DNA from: Gemmatimonadota bacterium
GTDB lineage: Bacteria; Gemmatimonadota; Gemmatimonadetes; Gemmatimonadales; Gemmatimonadaceae
Length of the DNA: 64,000 nt
Direction of reading: 5' to 3'
Assembly: GCA_003134685.1 (NCBI GenBank)
Contig: PLCA01000012.1
Location: 1,211 to 65,210, forward strand
A model generated the notes under the pieces. That model saw only the letters and a program-made list of their open reading frames with translations, did no database searches and had not been told where the DNA came from. The first letter of the stretch is position 1; every line of letters starts with the position of its first letter. The position numbers were made by a program, and so were the translations under genes. Shown in pieces: positions 1 to 8,973 of the stretch.

Positions 1-57
1 TGGGAGAGCGCCTGGTTTGCAACTAGGAGGTCGCAGGTTCGAGCCCTGTACGCTCCA
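1..57 (+). tRNA. tRNA-Ala(TGC), 5' end outside the window
   Basis: The D-arm end, anticodon arm, variable loop, T-arm and acceptor 3' strand are visible. The anticodon loop TTTGCAA gives anticodon TGC (Ala). The T-stem GCAGG/CCTGT pairs, and the acceptor ACGCTCC plus discriminator A ends at 57; CCA is not encoded. The 5' part lies upstream, so an intact gene cannot be told from a 3' fragment. Everything from the anticodon loop onward recurs at 25.24 kb. Confidence 0.85.
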
Positions 58-258
58 TTGACCTACTTATTCTGGGGCTAGTTTGGGGTCTGTTTGTCCT
101 CGAGCTAGCCCCCTTTCTGCTGTTCCACCGGTCTGCTCACGCTAGGCGTTCTCGCCGCGACGCGCTGCAAATCAGATAACCGACACTCGATCCCCAATAC
201 GCTTGGTGCGCGCGAGAAGGAGTCGGTGCGATGCGCAACCTCCTGCTACTGGAGCAGG
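16..258 (+). repeat. About 240-bp direct repeat, copy 1 (tRNA-Ala tail plus downstream arm)
   Basis: The sequence is nearly identical to 25239-25481. It runs from the tRNA-Ala anticodon loop, through two spaced copies of a GTTTGGGG-type motif at about 77-98, to the palindrome CTCCTGCTACTGGAGCAGG ending at 258. The two copies diverge right after this palindrome. The layout resembles an attL-type end: tRNA tail plus integrase arm repeats. The remaining 120 bp up to the next gene show nothing I recognise. Confidence 0.85.
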
Positions 259-380
259 TGCGCTTACGCCGAGGCGACGCTTACCGGGCACCTGAATGCG
301 GTTCAGCAGGTGGCGGGTTAAAACGCCGGAGTCCAGATTGACATAAGCAACAACGCCACACACATGTGCCAGAGGCATCT

Positions 381-1751
381 ATGCGTCGCTTCGTGACCGC
401 CGCCGTATTCGTCCTCCCGTTTTCGCTTGGCGCTCAGGGACTCCCGCCGGTGGCGGCTGTCGCGCGCGTCGCCGATTCGCTCGCACAGGCGTTCATAGGC
501 GAGCGGGGCGCGCCGAGCGTCGCGATCGCGCTCGTTCGCGGACGCGACACGATAACGATGCGCGCGTGGGGGAAGGCCGACCTTGAAGAAGATGTCGCCG
601 CGACCCCGCGCTCCGTCTATCGGATCGGTTCGGTGACGAAGCAGTTCACGTCCTCGGCGGTAATGCAACTCGTCGAACAGGGCAGGGTGAAGCTCGACGA
701 CTCGATCGGCGCGTACCTCCCGACGCTCCCGATGGCATGGCGGGTTGTCACAGTGCGACAGCTGCTCAATCACACGTCTGGCATCCCGAGCTACACGGGC
801 ATCGGCCCCGCATGGGTGCGCCGGTGGGGCGAGGAGATGACTCCCGATACGCTCGTCGCGCTGACTGCGAACATGCCGATGTGGTTCGCGCCTGGCACCA
901 ACTGGAGGTACGACAACTCCGGCTACGTGGTGCTCGGAATGCTGATCGAGAAGATTACCGGGCACTCGTGGGGGAATGACATCGCCGAGCGATTCGCGAA
1001 GCCCCTCGGTCTTGAAGACACCCGCGACTGCCTCGCGACACCGATCGTTCCGCGCCGGGCGCGCGGCTATGACGCTGCCGGGAACGGGTGGACCAACACG
1101 CAGTATCTCGCCATGTCGCAACCATATTCGGCGGGCGCGTTGTGCTCGACCGTTGGCGACCTCGCGAAATGGAACCGCGCGCTCAATACGGGTCACGTCG
1201 TTTCCGCCGCCTCCTATGCGCTGATGACGACGCCCGTGGGGGCCGCGGCCCCGTCCAGATACGGATTCGGACTCAGCCGCGATACGATCGCCGGCCGGCT
1301 AATGATCGCGCACGGCGGCGGCATTAACGGCTTCGCCAGCGGAAATGCCTGGATTCCGTCCGCCGAGCTCTCGATTACCGTGCTCGCCAATTCCGGCTCG
1401 GCGCATTCGGATGAGTTGCTCAAGCAGCTCGCTCGGGCGGCGCTCGGGGCCCCACTCGAGCAGCCGCCAAAGGTGCTCCCGCTCGCTGCGGCCAATCGTC
1501 AGCGTTATGTGGGCGTGTACGCGCTCGCGTTGCCGAATGGGCCGCGCGACCTCACGGTTGCCGAGCAGGCGGACAATCTCACCGCGCAGCTGGAGGGCCA
1601 GAGCGCCATCCCGCTTCTCTACCTAGGGAACGACACGTTTGGAGTCGGCTTTGACCGGGCGCTCCGATTCATTTTCACCATGAATGGCGAGCGCGCAACG
1701 AAGTTGACCTTGCTGCAGGGCGGCGGGCGCTTCGACGGGCCGCGAAAGTAG
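381..1751 (+). CDS. Secreted serine hydrolase, beta-lactamase/class C family
   Basis: A 456-aa protein of the penicillin-binding-protein-like serine hydrolase family (class C beta-lactamases, DD-peptidases, esterases). The start ATG at 381 gives MRRFVTAAV and a signal peptide ending near GAQG, implying a periplasmic protein; an in-frame GTG at 366 is the alternative. The active-site SxxK appears as SVTK around residue 90, the second motif as YDNSGY around 178, and an HGGG replaces the KTG box near 312. The C-terminal 90 residues form the extra domain common in this family. Substrate cannot be read from the sequence. It is the first cargo gene after the tRNA-Ala module. Confidence 0.9.
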   Translation: MRRFVTAAVFVLPFSLGAQGLPPVAAVARVADSLAQAFIGERGAPSVAIALVRGRDTITMRAWGKADLEEDVAATPRSVYRIGSVTKQFTSSAVMQLVEQGRVKLDDSIGAYLPTLPMAWRVVTVRQLLNHTSGIPSYTGIGPAWVRRWGEEMTPDTLVALTANMPMWFAPGTNWRYDNSGYVVLGMLIEKITGHSWGNDIAERFAKPLGLEDTRDCLATPIVPRRARGYDAAGNGWTNTQYLAMSQPYSAGALCSTVGDLAKWNRALNTGHVVSAASYALMTTPVGAAAPSRYGFGLSRDTIAGRLMIAHGGGINGFASGNAWIPSAELSITVLANSGSAHSDELLKQLARAALGAPLEQPPKVLPLAAANRQRYVGVYALALPNGPRDLTVAEQADNLTAQLEGQSAIPLLYLGNDTFGVGFDRALRFIFTMNGERATKLTLLQGGGRFDGPRK

Positions 1752-1873
1752 TCGGCGGTCGTGCGCGGCTAAGGCTTAGTAGTACGGAGAGAGCAGCCTC
1801 GCTCCTGCTGGAGGAGCCGTAGTACCTTGCGATCGCGTCTGAAAACGCTAGGACACTCGAACGTCGGAGGTCT

Positions 1874-2791
1874 GTGAGAGCAACGATTTTCTTTGCTTGG
1901 CAATCTGATCTCCCTCCGCGAATCGGACGCAAATTCCTGCAGCGTGCGATCGAGGAAGCAATACGCGACCTGCCTGAGGACCCATCTCTCGTTGTTCGGC
2001 CAGAGCTTGATCATGACACTAAGGGTCTACCGGGATCGCCCGCGATGGTCGCTTCGATCCTTCGAAAGATCGATGAGTGCGGTCTGTTCATCGCCGATGT
2101 TTCTCTTACATATCAGAGACTCACCGCTGAAGCAAAGCGGCTAGCGCCCAATCCCAATGTCATTTTGGAAACAGGGTACGCCTTGAAGCGGCTCGGACCT
2201 GAGCGAGTACTTCTGCTGCAGCACAGTGAGTATGGCGGACCAGAGGCGCTCCCCTTCGACTTACGCGGAAACCGTGTTATCACCTTTGAAAACTCGAGGA
2301 CCGCAGAAGAACAACTGAGAAATGATCTGACGGAAGCGATTGGTTTGATTCTAAGAAGAGTTGGAATTCCCGCGGATATACTCCCGCCGGTCGAACTTGA
2401 TTTGAGTTACCGAGATCTGCGAATTGAAAGCGCACGCCACCAGTATCGCTTGCCAGTTTGGATCAAGAACACAGGAGAAGAGATTCTCTCGGGCTGGAGC
2501 CTCGAAGTTGAATTCCCGCCCGCGCTGCTCGAACCCAATTACTCTTATCCGATCGTGCGTGCCGACCAAGATAGAGGCACGGTACTCATGCGAAGAACTG
2601 AAGAGGAACACAGCGGCCCTTTGTACCCTGGGGACAAAAAAGAAGGCATTGGGATTGACTACTATATGGATGATGCGCTATACGAGCGTCGAAAGGTGCT
2701 GTTCGAGCAGGAAGTAACGGCCCGCTTTTACGTCGGCACTCGGTGCATAGCCCGGAAAACGACTAAAGTCCGTGACCTGCAAAAGTTCTAA
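1874..2791 (+). CDS. TIR-like (SWQSD family) protein, possible immune effector
   Basis: A 305-aa protein starting at GTG 1874 with GGAGG four bases upstream. The N-terminal 150 residues carry the signature of a TIR-like/nucleotide-binding family common in defence islands: FFAWQSDLP at the start, LDHDTKG and GSPAM near residue 50, FIADVS near 77, NPNVILETGYA near 97, and PFDLRG near 128. The C-terminal half is predicted beta-rich and not recognised, possibly a sensor. TIR-like domains often cleave NAD+, but catalysis is not shown here. It stands alone, without a cyclase or sirtuin partner. A palindromic CTCCTGCTGGAGGAG lies just upstream at about 1803. Confidence 0.75.
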   Translation: MRATIFFAWQSDLPPRIGRKFLQRAIEEAIRDLPEDPSLVVRPELDHDTKGLPGSPAMVASILRKIDECGLFIADVSLTYQRLTAEAKRLAPNPNVILETGYALKRLGPERVLLLQHSEYGGPEALPFDLRGNRVITFENSRTAEEQLRNDLTEAIGLILRRVGIPADILPPVELDLSYRDLRIESARHQYRLPVWIKNTGEEILSGWSLEVEFPPALLEPNYSYPIVRADQDRGTVLMRRTEEEHSGPLYPGDKKEGIGIDYYMDDALYERRKVLFEQEVTARFYVGTRCIARKTTKVRDLQKF

Positions 2792-2945
2792 GTTTGGGGC
2801 GGCGGCCACGATTCTCCCTCTACAATCATCTCGCTTGCGCCGCGAAAGCTTCGAGCCGCTGAGACCTGCTCGGCCGATCGAATCCGAGTTGCATCGTTCC
2901 CTCAAGCAGCGCTAAGCTCTTGACCGGTCCAAAAAGGGAGCGCCG

Positions 2946-3554
2946 ATGAGAAAGCTCTTTGTTCTACTTTCCGGTCTGGCTGCGTGCGGCGGCTCGTCGA
3001 ACGGCAAGGCGTCAGTCGAAGCGGGGGCGCACAACTCGAAAACCACCCGACCACCGCTTGAGTTCATGGGTGCCAGAGTTGGCGACCCGATGCCGGGCGA
3101 TGCCATATGCCTCCCGAGCAGATTGGGTCAGCAAAGCTGTCAATGGTCCACACAACCAAAGATCGGTAGCGCCTGGATCAAGCAGCCCTCGAAGATCTAT
3201 CTTGACGGAAAGCTGGTTACTTGGGGTTTCACGATGGATGTTGACGCTTTCGACGCTATGTCGGCCGCGTTCTCAAAGAAGTACGGCGCAGCCGACACTT
3301 CCTGGTCTGGCACTACTCCATCACCTACGGGAAGTGGAGCGACGGCCTACGCGGGAAACCAGTGGTGGTTCGCAGACGGTGAGCTTAACCTCGGTCGTGC
3401 AATAGATAATGAGCGGCCGGATCAAAGCTATATGTTCGTCCAGGCTTTCAGCGCGACAAAGAGCGCTGAGCATAACCGCCGCGTTGTTGCTGCCGATTCC
3501 GCTGCCAAGGCAGCTGAGGCCGCCGCAACTCTTAAGGACTTAAACGGTCACTAA
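2946..3554 (+). CDS. Hypothetical lipoprotein
   Basis: A 202-aa protein with a lipoprotein signal peptide: MRKLF, a hydrophobic stretch and lipobox LAAC at residues 12-15, followed by a GGSSNG tether. It is likely anchored in the outer or inner membrane. The mature part has three Cys residues and an Ala-rich predicted helical tail (from about 178). I do not recognise the family. It stands alone between the TIR-like gene and a SRAP remnant. The 250 bp after its stop contain nothing I can assign. Confidence 0.6.
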   Translation: MRKLFVLLSGLAACGGSSNGKASVEAGAHNSKTTRPPLEFMGARVGDPMPGDAICLPSRLGQQSCQWSTQPKIGSAWIKQPSKIYLDGKLVTWGFTMDVDAFDAMSAAFSKKYGAADTSWSGTTPSPTGSGATAYAGNQWWFADGELNLGRAIDNERPDQSYMFVQAFSATKSAEHNRRVVAADSAAKAAEAAATLKDLNGH

Positions 3555-3804
3555 GGCCGTTTTGAAAAGCTCCTCGTTTCTGCTCCTCGCCGCTACACGT
3601 CCACGTTCGCAGGATGTCACCCATTTCAGGCATGCTAGCTCGTCGTCTCTTTGTTTGATTCCCAAGCCCGAGCTCGTGAAGGCTCCCGCTATCCATCAAC
3701 GGCGCTTCTTCAGGGGGAATGGAGATCGAGACCGCCGCTCCTACGGCGCCAAAGGCTCGGACCCGAATACTGGGAATCGAACTCGACGACGTTATCCCGG
3801 GTCT

Positions 3805-4005
3805 CTAGCTTCGACGGGATGAGATTCCAGTGCATCGTCCTGAGGACCCGTTCTTCAGAAACGGATCGAAATAGACAGCTGGAATGTCCTCGTGCGGGTT
3901 CAGGTTGTAGCGAGGCTTCCAGTCGCTCGGGACGAACTTCTTCGTGTAGCCGTAGAGTTTCTCGGTGATCCCGTCGGGATTGATGACCGTCGCGCGTCCG
4001 CACAT
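3805..4005 (-). pseudogene. Truncated SRAP (YedK/HMCES-like) peptidase
   Basis: The first 48 codons are the N-terminus of a SOS-response-associated peptidase, which crosslinks to abasic sites in single-stranded DNA. The invariant Cys2 is in MCGRAT, and PRYNLNPHEDIPAV is the conserved strand that follows. Full-length members are about 200-230 aa; here homology ends near residue 48 and the frame stops at 66. The break lies close to a cargo-block boundary, so this is a relic, not a working gene. Confidence 0.75.
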
Positions 4006-4180
4006 AAGCGAACGCTAGGCACCAGGACAAAAAATCGCCAGAGTCCTGCGATTCCACGTGCATCCGCGCTATCGTGCATCTTGACGTGGTCCCTAAGAGC
4101 GGCGACGATACGCCGTCTCAGACCTGGAGAGGGAGGTTGTCGGCCATGACGGGCACCGCGCAAATCCGGGCAGACCGCAC

Positions 4181-5575
4181 ATGAATACTTCCCTCGCTCA
4201 AGCGGCCAGCGGCCCGACGACGCCGCACCGGGGAACCCAGCCGCAGATGAACGGTCACTTGCTCCTGTGGGCGATCACTTCAGCGCTCGCCGGATTTCTT
4301 TTTGGCTTCGATACCGTGGTCATCTCTGGCGCCGAGCAGACGATTCAGGGGCTGTGGGGCCTGAGCGCCGGGGTGCACGGGATCGCGATGGCCGCGGCGC
4401 TGTACGGCACCGTGGTGGGGTCGTTGACCGGTGGGTGGCCGGCGGATCGGTTCGGCCGCAAGCCCACATTGCTGTGGATCGGTGTGCTCTACATCGGCTC
4501 CGCGGTGGGCTCCGCTTTGGCATCGAATGTCGAAGCATTCATCGCGGCGCGCTTCATCGGCGGCATCGGCATCGGCGTCTCCACAGTGGTCGCTCCGCTC
4601 TACATCGCGGAGATCGCACCGCCGGCGCACCGCGGGCGACTGGCGGGGATGTTCCAGTTCAACATCGTATTCGGCATCGTCATCGCGTTTCTCTCGAACG
4701 CGCTGCTCGCCGGCATTGGCGCCAACGCATGGCGCTGGATGCTCGGCGTCGCGGCGTTCCCGTCGATCGTTTATACATTGATGTGTCTCGCCATTCCGGA
4801 GAGTCCGCGATGGCTGCTCACCAGAAAAGGCGACCGCGAAAACGGACTGCGAGTGCTCCGCCTCATCGAGCCCGCCGCATCGCCAGCGGAGATAGAGGCG
4901 GAAGCGGATGCTATTGTTGCGGCCTCCACGCGACAGACGAGCGCGAGAGGGTTCTGGTCAATGCGTCTGCGTGTGCCGATCATGCTCGCGTTTCTCGTCG
5001 CGTTCTTCAACCAGCTCTCCGGCATCAACGCGATTCTCTACTTCGCGCCGCGGATTTTCGAGATGACAGGGCTCGGCGCCAAGGCCGCGCTGCTGCAGTC
5101 CGTGGGCATCGGCATCACGAATCTCGTGTTCACGTTCGTCGGCCTCTGGCTGATCGACCGCCTTGGCCGCCGCACGCTGCTCACGATCGGCTCCTTCGGC
5201 TACATCGCATCCCTCGGCCTCTGCGCGTGGGCGTTTTTTACCCGGCACTACTCAATCGTGCCAGCGACCATTTTCGCATTCATCGCGGCGCACGCGGTCG
5301 GCCAGGGCACGGTGATCTGGGTACTGATCTCCGAGATTTTCCCCAATCAATATCGCGCGACCGGCCAGTCGCTGGGCAGCGCCACACATTGGATCTTCGC
5401 CGCGCTTCTCACCTCGTTTTTCCCTGCCATGGTGACCGCATTCGCGCCCGGCTACATCTTCCTCTTCTTCTGCGGGATGATGGTGCTCCAACTCATCTGG
5501 GTGAGAACGATGGTACCGGAGACCAAGGGCGTGCCGCTCGAGGAGATCCAGAGACAACTCGGCGTCGAGATATGA
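4181..5575 (+). CDS. MFS sugar porter (sugar:H+ symporter family)
   Basis: A 464-aa, 12-helix inner-membrane transporter of the major facilitator sugar-porter family. Signatures: GGWPADRFGRKP (loop 2-3), PESPRWLL before the central loop, DRLGRRTLL (loop 8-9) and PETKGVPLEEI at the C-terminus. The ATG at 4181 is the longest start; ATG 4247 is possible. It is the first gene of a three-gene operon, and its stop overlaps the kinase start by ATGA. With a fructokinase-like enzyme and a GH32 enzyme downstream, fructose or a short fructan is the likely substrate (inference). Confidence 0.93.
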   Translation: MNTSLAQAASGPTTPHRGTQPQMNGHLLLWAITSALAGFLFGFDTVVISGAEQTIQGLWGLSAGVHGIAMAAALYGTVVGSLTGGWPADRFGRKPTLLWIGVLYIGSAVGSALASNVEAFIAARFIGGIGIGVSTVVAPLYIAEIAPPAHRGRLAGMFQFNIVFGIVIAFLSNALLAGIGANAWRWMLGVAAFPSIVYTLMCLAIPESPRWLLTRKGDRENGLRVLRLIEPAASPAEIEAEADAIVAASTRQTSARGFWSMRLRVPIMLAFLVAFFNQLSGINAILYFAPRIFEMTGLGAKAALLQSVGIGITNLVFTFVGLWLIDRLGRRTLLTIGSFGYIASLGLCAWAFFTRHYSIVPATIFAFIAAHAVGQGTVIWVLISEIFPNQYRATGQSLGSATHWIFAALLTSFFPAMVTAFAPGYIFLFFCGMMVLQLIWVRTMVPETKGVPLEEIQRQLGVEI

Positions 5576-6462
5576 GCGCGCGTCCCGTAATTGCGGGAAT
5601 AGGTGAAGTGTTGTGGGACGTCTATCCCGACGCCGCGCATTTTGGCGGCGCGCCCGCCAATTTCGCCTGCCACGCGGCGAGCCTTGGTGCCGAAGCCTGG
5701 ATGGTGAGCGCGGTGGGTGCGGATGAATTGGGAGATCGGGCGCTGGATTTTCTGGGTCAGCGGGAAGTGCAATGCGCGTCCGTCACCCGCGACCCGAAGC
5801 ACGCGACTGGCCGCGTGCTCGTGACACTCGACGCGACGGGCCAGGCCAGCTATGAATTTGCCGTCAACACGGCGTGGGATCACCTGTCGTGGTCGGATCA
5901 GCGCGCATCACTCGCTCGACGCTGTGATGCCGTTTGCTTTGGAACGCTCGGCCAACGGTCATCCATTTCGCGGGATACCATCCGCCGCTTTGTCGAAGCG
6001 ACCCCCCCAACAGCGCTCAAGGTCTTCGATGTGAATCTGCGGCAGCACTTTTACGACACTGAGACCATCGAGAGTTCGCTCCAGATCGCATCAGCGCTGA
6101 AACTGAACGGCGAGGAGCTTCCGATCGTCGCGGAGGTTTGCGGTATCAAGGCACGGGCGCCCCGCGACGTACTGATGGAGCTGATGACTCGCTACGAGCT
6201 CCGTCTCGCCGCGCTGACGCATGGCCGCGACGGCGCGTTCGTCATCGCGGCCGGTGAAGAATCGGAATGTCCGGCGGTTCCAACGACCGTTGTCGACACC
6301 GTCGGTGCTGGCGACGCCTTTACCGCCGCGCTCGTCTTCGATTTTCTCCGTGGCCTCCCAGTCATGGAAATCAATCGACACGCCAACGCCGTCGCCTCCT
6401 TTGTCTGCTCTCAACCGGGCGCGACCACACCGCTTCCAGCGAGCCTACTGGAATTCGCATGA
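5572..6462 (+). CDS. PfkB-family carbohydrate kinase, likely fructokinase
   Basis: A 296-aa ribokinase/PfkB-family sugar kinase. The N-terminal GGAPANFACHAASLG substrate-binding motif and the C-terminal VDTVGAGDAF signature, with its catalytic Asp, are both intact. The start overlaps the porter stop (ATGA), and its own stop overlaps the GH32 start (ATGA), so the three proteins are probably translationally coupled. It would phosphorylate the imported hexose; fructose is inferred from the GH32 partner. Confidence 0.93.
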   Translation: MSARPVIAGIGEVLWDVYPDAAHFGGAPANFACHAASLGAEAWMVSAVGADELGDRALDFLGQREVQCASVTRDPKHATGRVLVTLDATGQASYEFAVNTAWDHLSWSDQRASLARRCDAVCFGTLGQRSSISRDTIRRFVEATPPTALKVFDVNLRQHFYDTETIESSLQIASALKLNGEELPIVAEVCGIKARAPRDVLMELMTRYELRLAALTHGRDGAFVIAAGEESECPAVPTTVVDTVGAGDAFTAALVFDFLRGLPVMEINRHANAVASFVCSQPGATTPLPASLLEFA

Positions 6463-7994
6463 AGCCATTCGCCGCGCTTGCTGCCTTCTTCTGTATTTTC
6501 TCCGCCCTCGTCTCGGGCGTTCAGGCGCAGAACGAGACATTTCGGCCGCAGTTCCATTTCACGCCTGAGCGGAACTGGATGAATGACCCAAACGGGTTGG
6601 TCTTTTACGAGGGAGAATGGCACCTCTTCTATCAACACAATCCGTACGGCGACAAATGGGGCCACATGAGCTGGGGCCACGCGGTCAGCCGCGATCTCAT
6701 CCACTGGGAGCATCTGCCGCTCGCGCTCGCTGAGGAAGACAGCATCATGATCTTCTCCGGCAGCGCGGTGGTGGACTGGAAGAACACCAGCGGATTTGGT
6801 AGAAACGGCAAGCCGCCACTCGTGGCGATCTACACGGGCCATCGCGAAGGAACGCAGGACCAGCGGATTGCGTTCAGCAACGACCGAGGACGCACGTGGA
6901 CGAAAGTGCCCGGCCCCGTTCTCGATCTGCACATGGCAGATTTCCGTGATCCGAGGGTGTTCTGGCACGACGCGACTTCCCGCTGGGTGATGGCGGTAGC
7001 GCTGCCGAACGAGAAAAAAATTAATTTCTACACGTCGTCCGATCTCAAGCAATGGAAGTACGTCAGTGAGTTCGGTCCCGCCGGCGCGACGGGCGGACAG
7101 TGGGAATGCCCAGACCTGTTCACGCTCCCGGTGGAGGACGGAGGCAGGAAGTGGGTGCTCATCGTGAACATCAATCCCGGCGGTCCGGCCGGCGGTTCGG
7201 GCACTCAGTACTTTACGGGGAAGTTCGACGGCAAGCACTTTGTCGCGGATGGCGCCGTCAAGGATATCCACTGGGCGGACTACGGCCCGGATTTCTATGC
7301 CGCTGTTTCATGGAACGACGTCCCGAACTCCGATGGGCGTCGGGTTTGGATCGGGTGGATGAGCAACTGGCTGTACGGGCAGGACGTCCCCACTTCTCCG
7401 TGGCGCAGCGCCATGACGGTGCCACGGGAGCTCATGCTCCGCCGTACGCCCGATGGCTTGCGACTCGTCCAGAAACCTGTGACCGAGTTGAAGAAGCTGC
7501 GCCTGCCATCACCCCTTCGGTTTCGCGGCGGCACGTTTGCGGCCGCAGCCCGATGGCTCGTTGCACACAATGATCTTCCCCGATTACTGGATGTTGAAAT
7601 GAATTTCAGTCGCGTGACCGGAAAGGATCCCTTCACGGTCAATCTCCAAACGGCGGCGGGCGAACGCACATCACTCACCTTCGATCCCACGCACAACAGG
7701 CTTGTGCTTGATCGGGCCCGCTCCGGACAGACGGGGTTCCACCGCGACTTCTCTACGCGTCATGAGGCGCCACTACGCATCACCAATGGTGATGTCGCTC
7801 TTCGATTCCTGCTCGATGCGTCGTCGATCGAGATCCTGGCTCAGGGAGGCGAAACGTCGGTCACTGAACTCATCTTTCCCACGGCGGGCCCGCGGGGCCT
7901 CACTCTTACATCCGAGGGAGCGACTCCAAACGTGACCGCGATAACCATTCATGCGTTGACCGCCGCGACGCAACCGTCGCGACCCGAGCGTTAA
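6459..7994 (+). CDS. Secreted GH32 glycoside hydrolase (levanase/inulinase/invertase type)
   Basis: A 511-aa protein with a signal peptide (MKPFAALAAF to VQAQ), so it acts outside the cytoplasm. The three catalytic GH32 motifs are visible: WMNDPNG around residue 40 (nucleophile Asp), FRDP around 162 (transition-state stabiliser) and ECPD around 216 (acid/base Glu). The C-terminal 150 residues are the usual GH32 beta-sandwich. The family hydrolyses beta-fructosides (levan, inulin, sucrose). The start overlaps the kinase stop by ATGA. Working model: extracellular fructan cleavage, uptake by the porter, phosphorylation by the kinase. Confidence 0.95.
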   Translation: MKPFAALAAFFCIFSALVSGVQAQNETFRPQFHFTPERNWMNDPNGLVFYEGEWHLFYQHNPYGDKWGHMSWGHAVSRDLIHWEHLPLALAEEDSIMIFSGSAVVDWKNTSGFGRNGKPPLVAIYTGHREGTQDQRIAFSNDRGRTWTKVPGPVLDLHMADFRDPRVFWHDATSRWVMAVALPNEKKINFYTSSDLKQWKYVSEFGPAGATGGQWECPDLFTLPVEDGGRKWVLIVNINPGGPAGGSGTQYFTGKFDGKHFVADGAVKDIHWADYGPDFYAAVSWNDVPNSDGRRVWIGWMSNWLYGQDVPTSPWRSAMTVPRELMLRRTPDGLRLVQKPVTELKKLRLPSPLRFRGGTFAAAARWLVAHNDLPRLLDVEMNFSRVTGKDPFTVNLQTAAGERTSLTFDPTHNRLVLDRARSGQTGFHRDFSTRHEAPLRITNGDVALRFLLDASSIEILAQGGETSVTELIFPTAGPRGLTLTSEGATPNVTAITIHALTAATQPSRPER

Positions 7995-8008
7995 AGATCG
8001 AGAAACGT

Positions 8009-8186
8009 ATGTCCGATTTCTTTCAGGATCCTCCCAGGCTCGGCAACCAGTACGACGACGACGCGCTCCTCCGCGCGTACCCCGCGCGAGAAACAGTACA
8101 TGCGAGCCATGGCGGAGTTAGGTTCGGGCCCGTTTGCTCGTCTGATGGACCGGGTACGGAAAGCGTGGGAGGCGTTTGAGCCTTAA
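8009..8186 (+). pseudogene. Relic of an acyl-CoA dehydrogenase-like gene
   Basis: An ORF opening MSDFFQDPPRLGNQYDDD resembles the N-terminus of DNA-alkylation-response (AidB-like) acyl-CoA dehydrogenases. Similarity stops after about 25 residues. Another frame then encodes MRAMAELG, GPFARLMDRVRK and a stop at 8184-8186, as if a large internal deletion or frameshift joined two ends. It is far too short to be functional. The family call rests on the opening motif only. Confidence 0.45.
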
Positions 8187-8269
8187 GCCGCTGCGGGGCG
8201 GTCGCGCTCCTCAATGTCGATTTTCGGTTGTCCCATTCGACGCTAGTAGAAATTCCTTAAGAGGCCGAA

Positions 8270-8911
8270 ATGAGCAAAACGCTAATCAGGATCACCATGT
8301 CGCTCGACGGCTACGTCGCCGGGCCGAATCAGAGCATGAAGGACCCACTCGGCGTGGGCGGTCAGGCGCTGCACAAGTGGGCGGTCGAGCTCGCCGCATG
8401 GAAAGAGCAGCATGGCCAAAAGGGTGGTGCCGTCAACGCGAGCTCGGCAATCATGCAGGAGATGTTCGAGAACGTTGGCGCGGTGATCATGGGCCGAAAC
8501 ATGTTTGGCGGTGGGCCAGGGCCGTGGAAGCCGGACTGGAAGGGATGGTGGGGCGAGAATCCACCCTATCACATGCCCGTCTTCGTGCTAACGCATCACT
8601 CGCGCGATCCACTTCCGATGCAGGGCGGCACGACGTTTCACTTCGTCACCGATGGAATCGAGTCAGCGCTGAACCAGGCGAAGCGGGTGGCGGCTGCCAA
8701 GGATGTCCTGATCATGGGCGGCGCCCAAACCGTTAACCAATTTCTCGCTGCCGGCCTCGTCGATGAAGTCAACATTTCGATGGCGCAGCTGTTGCTCGGC
8801 GCCGGCGAGCGCCTGTTGGACAACCTGGGCGACCCGCCTCCGCGGTTCGAGCAGACGCGAGTCGTCGAGGCGCCGGGCGTCGTTCACCTGAGGTATCGCG
8901 TCGCGCGCTGA
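8270..8911 (+). CDS. Dihydrofolate-reductase-like (RibD C-terminal domain) protein
   Basis: A 213-aa protein of the DHFR/RibD_C superfamily. MSLDGYVAGPNQS at the N-terminus, AVIMGRNMFGGG near residue 70, a central PVFVLTHH strand and IMGGAQTVNQFLAAGLVDE near 145 are the hallmarks of stand-alone members. These are presumed NADPH-dependent reductases of unknown substrate. AGGCCGAA precedes the ATG. It lies upstream of a DUF899 gene in the same direction. Confidence 0.9.
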   Translation: MSKTLIRITMSLDGYVAGPNQSMKDPLGVGGQALHKWAVELAAWKEQHGQKGGAVNASSAIMQEMFENVGAVIMGRNMFGGGPGPWKPDWKGWWGENPPYHMPVFVLTHHSRDPLPMQGGTTFHFVTDGIESALNQAKRVAAAKDVLIMGGAQTVNQFLAAGLVDEVNISMAQLLLGAGERLLDNLGDPPPRFEQTRVVEAPGVVHLRYRVAR

Positions 8912-8973
8912 GGTCTGGGAAATAGTCGGCAGGCCAGCCAGCTGCACTAAATTCTAAATATCGATTTCAAGGG

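Noticed and set aside
318-1196. 292-aa frame on the minus strand opposite the serine hydrolase
   Set aside because: It is the mirror of a high-GC coding frame with no domain; the plus-strand protein has signal peptide and catalytic motifs.
4267-6462. 731-aa plus-strand frame spanning the porter and kinase genes
   Set aside because: It reads out of frame through the porter and joins the kinase frame by chance; the overlapping ATGA start at 5572 is the true kinase start.
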